A DNA stretch of 64,000 bases from CAVONB01 sp963697205 (GCA_963697205.1 CAVONB010000013.1:124001-188000), one strand, 5' to 3'; positions 46,025 to 55,654 are shown, numbered from the stretch's first letter. Numbers and translations are program-made. Notes: generated by a model not told the origin, from the sequence alone.

Positions 46025-46585
46025 TCAGATCTTCTCCCCGGGCTTGCCTGCGTGCTTTCCAGCCAGCATCCGGTCGACCACGCTGTGCCCACGCTTGGGC
46101 ACCAGGAACGAGCGGATCATGTCGAGCACGATGGTTCCTTCCTGGTTACGGCCGATGTGGCGCACGCGCACGATGCCGTCGTTGGGCCGCGACTTGGATT
46201 CCCGTTTCCCCAACACCTCCGTCTCCGCATAAAGCGTGTCTCCCACGAACACTGGCGCCGGCATCCGGATCTCCTCCCAACCCAGGTTGGCCACCGCCCG
46301 CTGGCTCGAGCCCGACACCGCCATCCCCGTCACCAGCGCCAACGTGAACGCGGAATTGACGAGCATCCGCCCGAACTCCGATTGCGCCGCATAGTGCGCG
46401 TCGAAGTGCAGGGGATGGGTGTTCATCGTCAGGTTGGTGAACCAGACGTTGTCCGTCTCCGTGATCGTCCGGCCCGGCCAATGCTCGTAGACGTCCCCGA
46501 CCGCAAAATCCTCGTAGGAGCGGCCGGGGTCCTCGCGGTAGCGCTGCGGGCCGATCTTGCGGATGCCATAACCATCGCTCGTCAT
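46025..46585 (-). CDS. MaoC family dehydratase
   Basis: Hot-dog fold enoyl-CoA hydratase-like protein, 186 aa. Motifs: GRTITETDNVWFTNLTMNTH and PLHFDAHYAAQSEFGRMLVN (hydratase Asp-His region). It resembles mesaconyl/2-methyl-fumaryl-CoA-type hydratases in layout. Directly upstream of the CoA transferase gene, and the two probably act in one acyl-CoA route. Confidence 0.88.
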   Translation of the reverse strand: MTSDGYGIRKIGPQRYREDPGRSYEDFAVGDVYEHWPGRTITETDNVWFTNLTMNTHPLHFDAHYAAQSEFGRMLVNSAFTLALVTGMAVSGSSQRAVANLGWEEIRMPAPVFVGDTLYAETEVLGKRESKSRPNDGIVRVRHIGRNQEGTIVLDMIRSFLVPKRGHSVVDRMLAGKHAGKPGEKI

Positions 46586-46681
46586 GCGTCAGTCTCTCTC
46601 GGGACAAGGTGTGCCGCCGAGTGTGGCAGGCGCGCAAGGTGCCTGCCAAGAGCCCGAATGCGCCTGCGACCCTCGTGCGCG

Positions 46682-48166
46682 TCAATAGCCGAGCAGACGT
46701 GGCAGCCACAGCGACAACGGTGGCCAGTACGTCACCAGCGCCAGGAACGCCAGCATGGACAGCAGCCAGGGCAGCACCGCTTTGCTGATCTCGGTGAGCC
46801 CCTGGCCCGTGATGCCGCTCGCCACGTAGAGGTTGAGCCCGACCGGCGGCGTGATCAGCCCGATCTCCATGTTGACGACGATCAGGATGCCGAAGTGAAC
46901 CGGATCGATCCCGAGCTGGACGGCCACCGGGAACAGGATCGGCGCCATGATCAGCACGATCGACGACGGCTCGAGCACGCATCCCGCCACCAGCAGGATG
47001 ACATTCACGATCAGCAGAAAGCCGATCCAGCCGAGGCCCTGATCGACGATCCACGCCGCGATCGATTGGGGGATGTTCTCGTGCGCCATGAGGAACGAGA
47101 ACAGCACCGCGTTGGTGACGATGTAGAGCAGCATTGCGCTCGTATTCGAGGCCGCCAGCAGCACGCGCGGGATGTCGCGCATCTTCATGTCGCGATGCAC
47201 GAAGACCGTGATGATGAAGGCGTAGACCGCGCTCATTGCCGCCGCTTCGGTGGGCGTGAACAGGCCCGTGTAGATGCCGCCGATGACGACGACGATCAGC
47301 AGCAGGCCCCAGATGCTGTCGGCAAAGGCCTTGAATGTTTCCTCCCAACTCGCCCGCTCCATGCGAGGATAGTTGTTCTTGCGCGCCTGGATGTAGGTCG
47401 TCATGAATAGGAACGCTGCGAGCACGATGCCGGGGATGATGCCGGCGATGAACAGCGCGCCGATGGAGGCCGCGACGACCGGCTTTCCGTCAGGTCCGCT
47501 GACCACCATGCCGCTGGTCGCGACCGAATAGATCACCATCACGATCGATGGCGGGATCAGGATGCCGAGCGCGCCAGACGAGGCGATCGTGCCGACACCG
47601 AAGCTCGGCGGGTAGCCCTGCCGCACCATGGCCGGCAGCAGGATCGAGCCGATTGCGACGACGGTTGCGGGCGAGGAGCCGGACACGGCCGCGAACAGCG
47701 CACACGCGACGACGGCCGCGAGGCCGAGGCCGCCGTACATGTGCCCGACCATGGCCGTCGCGAAGCGGATCAGGCGCCGCGCGACGCCGCCATGCGTCAG
47801 GAAGTTGCCGGCGAGAATGAAGAACGGGATCGCCATGATCTCGAACTTCTCGATGCCCGTGAACAGCTTCAGCGCCACCGCGTCGATCGGCACTGTCGTC
47901 AAGGTGAACAGGAAGGTCAGGACAGAAAGGCCGAGCGCGATGGAAACCGGCATCGCGGTCAGCATGAGCGATATCAGCAACCCGAAGATCAGACCGGCGC
48001 GCATGCCTGGCGTGAAGGTCAGGAACCCGAACTTGCCAGCAAAGCAGAGCCCGGCAAACACCAGCGGGGCGATCACCAGTCCCCAGGATAAGACCCTGCC
48101 GCTGCTTGGCGGCGGCGCGACGATGACGGGATCGCGATGGCGTGTATCGGCGACGGTCGAGGTCAT
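46682..48166 (-). CDS. TRAP transporter large permease (DctM type)
   Basis: 494-aa membrane protein with about 12-13 segments, DctM family. Typical pieces: FFILAGNFLTHGGVARRLI, AAVSGSSPATVVAIGSILLP, ASSGALGILIPPSIVMVIY and GLITPPVGLNLYV. The start at 48166 overlaps the DctQ stop as ATGA and has GGGAG 9 bases upstream. Longer in-frame extension is antisense to dctQ and rejected. Confidence 0.93.
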   Translation of the reverse strand: MTSTVADTRHRDPVIVAPPPSSGRVLSWGLVIAPLVFAGLCFAGKFGFLTFTPGMRAGLIFGLLISLMLTAMPVSIALGLSVLTFLFTLTTVPIDAVALKLFTGIEKFEIMAIPFFILAGNFLTHGGVARRLIRFATAMVGHMYGGLGLAAVVACALFAAVSGSSPATVVAIGSILLPAMVRQGYPPSFGVGTIASSGALGILIPPSIVMVIYSVATSGMVVSGPDGKPVVAASIGALFIAGIIPGIVLAAFLFMTTYIQARKNNYPRMERASWEETFKAFADSIWGLLLIVVVIGGIYTGLFTPTEAAAMSAVYAFIITVFVHRDMKMRDIPRVLLAASNTSAMLLYIVTNAVLFSFLMAHENIPQSIAAWIVDQGLGWIGFLLIVNVILLVAGCVLEPSSIVLIMAPILFPVAVQLGIDPVHFGILIVVNMEIGLITPPVGLNLYVASGITGQGLTEISKAVLPWLLSMLAFLALVTYWPPLSLWLPRLLGY

Positions 48167-48753
48167 GGACGTGTCTCCCGGCCTGTCGTGGCCACGGCGG
48201 GGAGGGCAACCGCCCCGTCTTCCAGACCCTCGACGTGGCCGTGATCGGCATGTGGCAACTCGCCGGTGCGTGAGAAATGCCACGCGACCTGCAGGAACCG
48301 GAAGCACATGAGGCCAGTCCCCAGCGGCACGGCGAGATAGATGATCCACATCGGCCATTCGAGGTCCTGCGAGACCTGGCCGGTCAGGTACATGTGATAG
48401 ACGAAGCGCGAGGACAGGAAGAACACGACGCCCGTGAACAGCGCGCCGCCGAGCAGGCCGAACAGGACGACCTTGCGCCGGCTGTGGCTGCCGCTCATGT
48501 TGATCAGGATGTCGACGCCGACATGGATGCCGGTCCGCACGCCGTAGGCGGCCCCGAACTTAGCCATCCACACGAACATGTAGATGCAGAGTTCCTGAGC
48601 CCACGACAGGTCGATGTCGATCAAATAGGGGTAGAGCGCTGGTATGCCGACGCCGTAGCGATGCATCACTGCAATGAAAATGATGACGGTGGCCGTCGCC
48701 ATCAGGAACGCGATGATGAACTCCTCGAGGCGGTCGAGCAGCCGCAAAAACAT
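48163..48753 (-). CDS. TRAP transporter small permease (DctQ type)
   Basis: 196-aa four-helix membrane protein of the DctQ family: FIIAFLMATATVIIFIAVMHRYG, LSWAQELCIYMFVWMAKFGA and the GIHVGVDIL motif, with a long C-terminal tail containing histidines. GGGAGGAG is about 6 bases from the ATG at 48753. Follows the binding-protein gene after 143 bases that contain a hairpin. Confidence 0.9.
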   Translation of the reverse strand: MFLRLLDRLEEFIIAFLMATATVIIFIAVMHRYGVGIPALYPYLIDIDLSWAQELCIYMFVWMAKFGAAYGVRTGIHVGVDILINMSGSHSRRKVVLFGLLGGALFTGVVFFLSSRFVYHMYLTGQVSQDLEWPMWIIYLAVPLGTGLMCFRFLQVAWHFSRTGELPHADHGHVEGLEDGAVALPAVATTGRETRP

Positions 48754-48816
48754 GGTCGTCTCCTCCCAGGATGTCACACGCCCCGCTTCTTGACGGCGGG
48801 ATCGCGCGACGAAAGC

Positions 48817-48840
48817 AGCCGGCACCGAAGGGTGCCGGCT
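48817..48840 (-). terminator. Hairpin between TRAP binding-protein and permease genes
   Basis: Perfect 10-bp stem AGCCGGCACC / GGTGCCGGCT with a CTTC loop on the minus strand, followed only by a weak GCTTTCG. Probably a leaky terminator or mRNA 3'-end stabiliser that gives more binding protein than permease. Confidence 0.5.
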
Positions 48841-48896
48841 CGACGGATGGATCACGCGCCCGACAGGCTCTATGCCGGTTGCGCCAAACCGAAGGT

Positions 48897-49904
48897 TCAG
48901 TTGAACCCTGCGGCCTCCTGAACCGCCTCGACCACGCCCGGGCCGACGCGCTTCTTCATGCTGTCGTGGACCGGAAGGAGGGTCTTCTTCCAGATCGCAA
49001 GCTCGGCGGCCGTCGGCGTGTAGAAGGTCGCCTTGCCCGTCTTCTTGATCTCGGCAAGACCGTTCTCATTGTCCTTGCTGGCGATCGAGTTGAAGTAGGT
49101 CGTCGACTCCGACATCGCCTTCTCGAGCTGGGGCCGGACGTCGGCCGGCAACCCGTCCCAGAATTTCTTGTTGGTCACGACGGCATAGCCGAGGTGTGCG
49201 TGGTTGGTGATTGTGATGTAGGGCGCCACTTCATAGAATTTCTGCGTGTAGATGTTGGAGGCGACGTTCTCCAGCCCGTCGACGACACCCGTCTGCAGCG
49301 CCTGATAGACTTCTGAGAAGGCCATGACCTGCGGAATCGCGCCCATGGCCCGGGCCTGGGCATCGAGCACCTTCGAGCCCTGAATCCTGAGCTTCAGGCC
49401 CTTGAGATCATCTGGCACCTTGATCGGCTTCTTCGTCGCGAAGATGTAGAAGCCGTTGTCCCAGTAAGCGAGGCCCTTCACGCCCTTCTCACCGATCCGC
49501 TCGAACATGTCCTTGCCGAGCTTGGTATTGGCAAAGGCCTGATAGGCGGCTGAGTCCTTGAACATGTAAGGCAGGTCGAGCGCTTCGTACTCGCGGTAGC
49601 CCATCGGCGCGAACTTGGCCGTCGACGGCGCCAGAAGCTGAACAGCGCCGAGCTGCAGAGCCTCGAGCTCTTCCTTGTCCTTGTAGAGCTGCGAGTTCGG
49701 ATAGACCTCGACTTTGACCTTGCCCGCGGCATACTTCTCGGCAAGCTCCTTGAACTTTTCCGCGGCCTTGCCCTTGGGCGCCTGCGGCGACACGACGTGG
49801 CTGAACTTGATCACGATAGGATCGGCAGCCGACGCCGACAACGACGACAAGGCCAGCGCCAAGCCGGACGCTGCCGCACCCAGGAGGGCGGATTTGAGCT
49901 TCAT
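48897..49904 (-). CDS. TRAP transporter substrate-binding protein (DctP type)
   Basis: 335-aa periplasmic solute receptor. Signal peptide MKLKSALLGAAASGLALALS ending ASA, mature part ADPIVIKFSHVVSPQAPKG. Family motifs: EVYPNSQLYKDKEELEAL and LKGLKLRIQGSKVL with the arginine that binds a substrate carboxylate; GVVDGLENVASNI. GGGAG is 9 bases before the ATG. Ligand is probably an organic acid given the conserved Arg and the neighbouring CoA-transferase and hydroxylase genes. Confidence 0.92.
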   Translation of the reverse strand: MKLKSALLGAAASGLALALSSLSASAADPIVIKFSHVVSPQAPKGKAAEKFKELAEKYAAGKVKVEVYPNSQLYKDKEELEALQLGAVQLLAPSTAKFAPMGYREYEALDLPYMFKDSAAYQAFANTKLGKDMFERIGEKGVKGLAYWDNGFYIFATKKPIKVPDDLKGLKLRIQGSKVLDAQARAMGAIPQVMAFSEVYQALQTGVVDGLENVASNIYTQKFYEVAPYITITNHAHLGYAVVTNKKFWDGLPADVRPQLEKAMSESTTYFNSIASKDNENGLAEIKKTGKATFYTPTAAELAIWKKTLLPVHDSMKKRVGPGVVEAVQEAAGFN

Positions 49905-50169
49905 TGCGGGATCTCCCTTATTGGTGAATGCGGGGCCGGTATCGCGCGCCAGCGTTGAAACCCGGGCGCAGCCCCCGTGATTCACTCCATAGGAGAAACA
50001 CGGTGCGCAGGCAAGATGTCCGCGCCCGTCCGAAGAGCGCAGGCGAGAAGCGCCGACCCGAACCGGTCACCGCGGCCGCGCAAACAGCCACGTTTCCTCA
50101 CCTCAACGGCACAGGGGTAGCCAGCCGACTACGACGAAAGTCGATCAAACCCGCGGCGACCTATCGACC

Positions 50170-51351
50170 TCAGTCGGTTTCCTCGACCACCTTCCGGAAC
50201 GGACCGAACTCCGCCAGCATCTCGCGTTGCTCCGCCACATGTCGCCGCTCCTCTTCCAGGTAGCGCGCGACTGCCTTGCGGAAACCTGGGTCCGCAATCC
50301 AGTGGCCCGAGTAGGTGGCGACAGGCAGATAACCCCGCGCCAGCTTGTGTTCGCCCTGCGCGCCGGCCTCCACCCGCGCCAGGCCGTGCGCGATCGCCCA
50401 CTCGATCGCCTGGTAATAGCAGACCTCAAAATGCAGGCAGGGGTGTCTCTCGATACACCCCCAATAGCGCCCGTAAAGGCAGTCCCCGCCGATGACGTTG
50501 AGCGCACCGGCAACATACCGCCCCCCGCGCGTCACCATCACCAGAAGGCAGCGATCCCCCATCGCCGCGCCCAGACGCGAAAAGAACGTCCGGTTTAGAT
50601 ACGGCCGGCCCCATTTGCGACTGCCCGTATCCATGTAGAAGTCGTAGAAGGAGTCCCAGTGTGCCTCCGTGATCTCCCGACCCGTGAGGTGCGCGATCTT
50701 CAGCCCACCCTCCAACGCTTCCGCCCGCTCCTTGCGCACCGTCTTGCGCTTGCGCGAGGACAGCGCCGCCAGAAAGTTATCGAAGCCGCCATATCCCTCG
50801 TTGTGCCAGTGGAACTGCTGGCCAGTCCGCTGCAGATACCCAGACGCTCCGAGCAGCGCGCAGTCAGATTCCCGCGCAAACGTCACATGCAGCGATGACA
50901 CGCCCATCTGCCGGGCAACCTCCACCGCAGCGCGCGCCAGCAACTCACGGTTTGGTTCCGCGTCGTCCCCCGGCCTCACCAGCACGCGCGGCCCCGGCAC
51001 CGGCGTGAACGGCACCGCCACCTGCAGCTTGGGATAATAGTCGCCGCCCGCCCGCTCGAAGGCGTCCGCCCAACCGTGATCAAAGACGTACTCGCCCTGG
51101 CTGTGCGTCTTCACGTAGGCCGGCATCACGCCCAGGAGCCGTCCGTCGCCGCCCTCCAGCACGATGTGCTGCGGCAGCCAACCCGACCGTCCGCCGACCG
51201 CCTTTGAATCCTCCAGGGCCCTCAGGAAGGCGTGACTGACGAAAGGGTTGAGCGTCGCCGCGTCGGGCAGCGCGCAGGCGTCCCAGGCCGCCGCGTCGAT
51301 CTCGCCGACCGCAGCCACCGTTCGCACGATTGGAGTTTCGGGGTCGGCCAT
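50170..51351 (-). CDS. FemAB-like GNAT family protein (DUF482)
   Basis: 393-aa protein of the DUF482 / peptidogalycan biosynthesis type. Pieces such as NPFVSHAFLRALEDSKAVGG, AYVKTHSQGEYVFDHGWADA, SSLHVTFARESDCALL and RVEAGAQGEHKLARGYLP are characteristic of this family. The exact reaction is not established; an amide-forming acyl or aminoacyl transfer is inferred from the fold. Confidence 0.85.
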   Translation of the reverse strand: MADPETPIVRTVAAVGEIDAAAWDACALPDAATLNPFVSHAFLRALEDSKAVGGRSGWLPQHIVLEGGDGRLLGVMPAYVKTHSQGEYVFDHGWADAFERAGGDYYPKLQVAVPFTPVPGPRVLVRPGDDAEPNRELLARAAVEVARQMGVSSLHVTFARESDCALLGASGYLQRTGQQFHWHNEGYGGFDNFLAALSSRKRKTVRKERAEALEGGLKIAHLTGREITEAHWDSFYDFYMDTGSRKWGRPYLNRTFFSRLGAAMGDRCLLVMVTRGGRYVAGALNVIGGDCLYGRYWGCIERHPCLHFEVCYYQAIEWAIAHGLARVEAGAQGEHKLARGYLPVATYSGHWIADPGFRKAVARYLEEERRHVAEQREMLAEFGPFRKVVEETD

Positions 51352-51411
51352 CGCGTCTGTGTCCCGCCTTTGCCGTCACACCTCTATTGTACGACGGCGG
51401 CGGCGGAAAGA

Positions 51412-52204
51412 TCACGACACCGCAGCGACGCCGCGCCGCGGCGGCACGGGCACGGCCGGCGGCTGCCCCTCAAAGATGGCCGCATCCGCCCACGCGGCCG
51501 CCCGCCGGCGCTGGCTCGCGGTCCGTACCGTCCAGGCAAACAGCGGCACGCCGAGCACCTCGCGCACGAAGCGCGTCACCGGTGTCGGCAGCGCATCGAC
51601 TTCATAGGCATAAAACGAGACCCCCGCCGGCCCGAGACTCCAGCAGATCCCGCAATGCCTCCCGCCGCGCAGGCGTCAATTGCCCCGGCCACCAATGCCC
51701 GTCGGCCCGGAAGCTGCCCGACACGATCCCTCGCGGGATCCCCGGCGACAGCGCACACATCGCAGCCATAACGCCAGGATCGAACGACATGACCGCCAGT
51801 GGACCGCGGTACTGCGCCACGGCATCTGCGATCCGCCGCAGGAAAGCCATCTGCGGGGCCTCCCACTCGCTCTTGATCTCGACCAGGATCGGCACGCGCC
51901 CGTCGACCAGATCCAGCATCTCGCCGAAGCCTAAGATGCGATCCGCGCCCCCCCGATAGGACAACCGTTTCAGACGCGCCAGCGTGTACGCCGCTACCGG
52001 CCCGGTCTCAGCCGTCAGGCGATCGAGGTCGGCGTCGTGAAACACCACGGCCTGCCCACCCGCTGCCGGCCTAAGATCGCACTCGATGCCAAACCCGCCG
52101 GTGATCGCGGCCTCGAAGGCCGCCGACGAATTCTCAACAACGCCGAGCCGGGCGTTGTGCAGCCCGCGGTGAGCGATCGGTCGCAGAAACAGTGGATCGA
52201 GCAT
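51412..52204 (-). pseudogene. Glycerophosphodiester phosphodiesterase, one frameshift
   Basis: GDPD-family enzyme cleaving glycerophosphodiesters. N-terminus LFLRPIAHRGLHN with HRG and VENSSAAFEAA, GIECDLRP (metal ligands E and D), VVFHDADLDRLTA (catalytic His). A run of five G on the minus strand (51631-51636 area) has one base too many, ending the frame at 51602. With four G it continues VSFYAYEVDALPTP...VPLFAWTVRT to 263 aa, normal. Homopolymer context suggests sequence error. ATG at 52204; a TTG at 52231 overlapping the RidA stop is an alternative. Confidence 0.85.
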
Positions 52205-52227
52205 GGCGTCGCGGGCCCGGCCCAGGC

Positions 52228-52698
52228 TCAAGGCACGATCTGGAAAATCGCCTCGACCTCAACCGCAGAGCCCGCAGGCAGGCTGGTGACGCCGACCGCC
52301 GCGCGCACGTGCCGGCCCTTGTCGCCGAGCACCGCGACCATCAGGTCGGACGCACCGTTCACCACCTGTGGCTGGTCTAGGAAGGCCGCCGTGCTCGCAA
52401 CGAAGCCGCACAGCCGAACCGTCTGCCGAATGCGCTCCAGCCCGCCCAGAGCCGCCTGGGCCTGTGCCAGCAGATTGAGCCCACAGGCCCGCGCCGCAGC
52501 CTGGCCCTCGGCTACCGACAGACCGCCGCCCAGGATTCCGGTATGCAGTCGCCCATCGGCCTCCCGCGCCAATTGTCCCGAGACATAGAGCAGATCGCCC
52601 GCGATGAGCGTGGGCACATAATTGCCCACCGGCGGCGCGGCTTTCGGCAGCACCAGGCCCAGATCGCCCAGGCGACGTTCGATATCGGATGTCGTCAT
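52228..52698 (-). CDS. RidA family protein
   Basis: 156-aa YjgF/YER057c/UK114 protein. Typical segments: GNYVPTLIAGDLLYVSGQLA, RACGLNLLAQAQAALGGLER and a C-terminal AAVGVTSLPAGSAVEVEAIF with Glu; the canonical ligand Arg of true RidA appears replaced in the VGVTSLP stretch, so it may be a divergent subgroup without imine deaminase activity. GGAGAG is about 6 bases before the ATG at 52698. Confidence 0.88.
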   Translation of the reverse strand: MTTSDIERRLGDLGLVLPKAAPPVGNYVPTLIAGDLLYVSGQLAREADGRLHTGILGGGLSVAEGQAAARACGLNLLAQAQAALGGLERIRQTVRLCGFVASTAAFLDQPQVVNGASDLMVAVLGDKGRHVRAAVGVTSLPAGSAVEVEAIFQIVP

Positions 52699-52936
52699 CG
52701 CACTCTCCATCCCTGCGCCAAACCTGCCATCAGCCCAGCCATAAGACTGGCGATCAGACCGGCTCTCAGCCACCCCGGCGGCACGCCACCGCGCCACATC
52801 CCGCTGCGGTTCGCATTGACCGTCACCACGGCTTCGCCATGTTCCGGCCGAGGCTGTCGTGTTATGCGTTTCCCGAGGCAGCGGCAATGGTTTCCAGGCC
52901 GCGTGATGTCCGGACGTGAACGAGGGACCCCGCCCG

Positions 52937-53845
52937 ATGCGGATCTGCAACCTGAGACCACTGGGCGCCCTTGCGGCGCTGGCGATGCTGACCGGCCTGA
53001 GCGCTCTGCCCACCACGCCCGCGGTCCACGCGCAGGCGGCGGCCAACGCGATCGCACCGTCGGCCGCCATCGTGCTGGCCCCCCATCGCGCGGTCTACGA
53101 CATCACGCTGGCGCGCGCCCAGCAGGGCTCCGGCGTCAATGATCTCAACGGACGCATGGTCTACGAGCTGACCGGCAGCGCCTGCGAAGGCTATGCCCAG
53201 AACATGCGCTTCGTCACGCGCATGAGCAGCGGGGAGGGCGGTGCTCAGCTCAACGACCTGCGCTCGTCCAGCTGGGAGGACGCCGGCTCAACCCGCCTTC
53301 GCTTCAACTCCAGCCAGTACAAGGACGAACAGCTCGCCGAATCCACCCAGGGCGACGCGCGGCGCACCGACCCCTCCGCCAATGTGCGGGTCGAGCTGAC
53401 GCGCCCCAAGAAGAAGAAGCTCACTTTCGCCAAACCGGTCTACTTCCCCGTTCAGCACTCGATTGCGGTGCTGGAGGCGGCCCGTGCGGGCAAGCTCCTG
53501 TTCACGGGCGATCTCTACGACGGCTCGGAGAAGGGCGAGAAGGTCTACGCCACCACCGCCGCCATCGGCCGCATGGCCGCGCCCGGCAAGTCGCGCCTGC
53601 CGGCAGGCCTCAAGAACGCCGACCAACTTGCCGCCCGCCGGTCCTGGCCGGTGTCGATCAGCTACTTCGAGCCCAACTCGGAGCGCAAGGACGCCGTGCC
53701 CACTTACGAGCTGGCATTCCGGTTCTACGACAACGGCGTTTCGTCGGGCCTGTTCATCGATTACGGCGAGTTCGCTATTCGCGGCGAGCTGAAGGAGCTC
53801 ACGTTCCTCGACTCCGGCCGCTGCGACACGAACGGCCGTCGCTGA
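52937..53845 (+). CDS. EipB/DUF1849 family periplasmic envelope-integrity protein
   Basis: 302-aa exported protein (hydrophobic N-terminus LGALAALAMLTGLSAL, cleavage near VHA-QA). The body has LAPHRAVYDITLARAQQGSG, GRMVYELTGSACEGYAQN and DSGRCD: two cysteines placed for the conserved disulfide of EipB. EipB homologues are characteristic of Hyphomicrobiales and maintain envelope integrity. A GTG at 52916 would add seven residues; the ATG at 52937 has GAGGGA upstream. Confidence 0.85.
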   Translation: MRICNLRPLGALAALAMLTGLSALPTTPAVHAQAAANAIAPSAAIVLAPHRAVYDITLARAQQGSGVNDLNGRMVYELTGSACEGYAQNMRFVTRMSSGEGGAQLNDLRSSSWEDAGSTRLRFNSSQYKDEQLAESTQGDARRTDPSANVRVELTRPKKKKLTFAKPVYFPVQHSIAVLEAARAGKLLFTGDLYDGSEKGEKVYATTAAIGRMAAPGKSRLPAGLKNADQLAARRSWPVSISYFEPNSERKDAVPTYELAFRFYDNGVSSGLFIDYGEFAIRGELKELTFLDSGRCDTNGRR

Positions 53846-53898
53846 CCGTGGTGGACGCCGGACCCATGTGAATCCGCAATCGCACGGGACCGTCGCGC

Positions 53899-53927
53899 TT
53901 GCACTTTGAGCCAGCCCTGACTATAGC
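53899..53927 (+). promoter_or_regulatory. Sigma70-type promoter of tRNA-Ser
   Basis: TTGCAC (-35), 17-base spacer, TATAGC (-10), ending 14 bases before the tRNA. Good match and correct geometry. Confidence 0.55.
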
Positions 53928-53940
53928 CTGTGCCTCTGAC

Positions 53941-54031
53941 GGAGACGTGGCCGAGTGGCTGAAGGCGGCGGTTTGCTAAATCGTTGAACCCCCAAAGGGT
54001 TCCGGAGGTTCGAATCCTCTCGTCTCCGCCA
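53941..54031 (+). tRNA. tRNA-Ser (anticodon GCT)
   Basis: Acceptor stem GGAGACG pairs with CGTCTCC, discriminator G, and CCA is encoded (54029-54031). D arm TGGCCGAGTGGCTGAAGGC, anticodon loop TTTGCTAAA, long variable arm (CGTTGAACCCCCAAAGGGTT) and T arm GGTTCGAATCC. The class II variable arm and GCT anticodon identify serine for AGC/AGU codons. Confidence 0.97.
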
Positions 54032-54095
54032 TCTTCCCTGCAATCGACCTGAAACCCGCTGGCTCCAGCCGCGCACACAGCCGGTCGCCATGCCC

Positions 54096-55322
54096 TCAGG
54101 CACTGCGGTAGGCCGGGCGAAGCAACCGACGCAACGCCAACACACACCTCCCGGCAACGCCTGCGAGGCGACACATGGCACGGCTCTGCTTGACGGCAGA
54201 CTTGAGCCGCACGCCCATCAACAACGCCAGGTAGGTCAGAACGCCTTTTGGCTGCACGATGAAGCACGTCGCCGTAAGCGCGATCCGCTCGGGCTGCCAC
54301 GCTTCTTTGTAGGCAAGTGCGCCCGGCCCCAGGTCGTAGCGACGATGGCCGCGCCCCTGCGCACCCCCGATCATGCGATGCAGCAGGAGGGCGCCCGGAG
54401 AGCAGGGCGCGTAGGTGCCGTCCGCATAGGCCGCATTGATCAGATGACAGGTCTCACCCGCCAGCGCCGAGAGGCCGACGGCAATTCGCTCATCCCCCAC
54501 CCGGATCTGATCCACGATCAGCCCCTTGCCGTCAGCGAGCAGCGCCAGATAATGCCGTTGGAGGCCCGCGGCATCGAAAGGCAGCGACTTGCCCTCTCGC
54601 GCCAACTGATCGCGCTTGATCTCCAGGAACCACGACAGCGCCTCGGCACGCTCGGCCCCATCGGCCGGCGGCTCATAAGAGGTCGCGCCGGCAACCGCGA
54701 GCTTGCGCGACTTCCGATTAAGGGTGGAAAGTGCGCGACCGGAGAAGAGCCGCCGCTGCTGCGCGCCGAAATCCGCATCCAATGCGACCACGAACGTATC
54801 ATTGGCGGTCCGCACGGCACGCCGGCAGCGAGCAAACGGATTGTCCACGCCGCCCCACGACATCGGCTGGCGATCGAGATACACCACTGCGGCCCCCGCC
54901 CGTCGCGCGAGCTCGGCCACGAGGTCACCGACCGGAAGCAGCGCCAGAGCCTCGAGCACACCCGCACCAGCAAGCGGCAGCCCGTAGCTCGCATGCCACT
55001 GACCGAGCCACGTGAGCACTTGGACGGTGCCGAACGTTCTGATGCCGAACGGCAGGATCGCGGCGACGCCCTCATCAGTGGACAGTGTGACAAAGAGCGG
55101 TTGCTCGCCGTGATAGGGCGCAACGTTGTCGCACCACGACACCGTCCAGTGCCAGGACTGGAAGACCGAGCCGGATGAACCAGCCTCCAGCGACCTCCAG
55201 GCCGGCTCCAGCGCAGGAAGGGGCATGTCGGCCCGCACCCGATACCCGCACCACGTGAAGGTGGGGGACCCCGCTGCCATTCCCACCCAGCGCCCGGTCA
55301 TGGCGACGTCGCTCGTCAGCAT
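54096..55322 (-). CDS. CelD/BcsL-like GNAT acetyltransferase
   Basis: 408-aa protein of the GNAT_6 / cellulose-biosynthesis CelD-like family: FQSWHWTVSWCDNVAP, LVAELARRAGAAVVYLDRQP, SFLEIKRDQLAREGK-like and a C-terminal RRYDLGPGALAYKEAWQPE, the most conserved motif. Likely acylates a surface polysaccharide or lipid. ATG at 55322 has AAGGACGAG just upstream; the ATG at 55346 is possible. No cellulose synthase genes are near. Confidence 0.78.
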   Translation of the reverse strand: MLTSDVAMTGRWVGMAAGSPTFTWCGYRVRADMPLPALEPAWRSLEAGSSGSVFQSWHWTVSWCDNVAPYHGEQPLFVTLSTDEGVAAILPFGIRTFGTVQVLTWLGQWHASYGLPLAGAGVLEALALLPVGDLVAELARRAGAAVVYLDRQPMSWGGVDNPFARCRRAVRTANDTFVVALDADFGAQQRRLFSGRALSTLNRKSRKLAVAGATSYEPPADGAERAEALSWFLEIKRDQLAREGKSLPFDAAGLQRHYLALLADGKGLIVDQIRVGDERIAVGLSALAGETCHLINAAYADGTYAPCSPGALLLHRMIGGAQGRGHRRYDLGPGALAYKEAWQPERIALTATCFIVQPKGVLTYLALLMGVRLKSAVKQSRAMCRLAGVAGRCVLALRRLLRPAYRSA

Positions 55323-55654
55323 CTCGTCCTTCCCTTCAGCCGCCATTGGTCTGGCGGGGCCTCAACCGGCACAGACCCTTCTTAGGTCGCGCCCACGACT
55401 GGGGATCTGCAATTTCCTCGCCATAGGCCCCTGCGAAAGATCCAGCCGCTGCCCATAACGTTAACGGCCAGCGAGCCCGCCACGCGGCCTCCCCGACGCG
55501 ATTTCGCAGCGCTTTCCTAGGGCCGGCCCGCCGTTCCATCGGTGCGTGTCTTGCACTCGCCAAGACCGCTTGCTAGGAGCCACCACGCGTGGGATGCCCC
55601 GGCAGGCCTGGGAGGCCCGGCGGCAATGACCAAGAACCCGAGGAGACACCCGAC
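55323..55654. other. Intergenic region, nothing recognised
   Basis: 332-base gap between divergent genes (CelD-like on minus, amidohydrolase on plus). No ORF, RNA or clear promoter that I can support. Confidence 0.5.
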
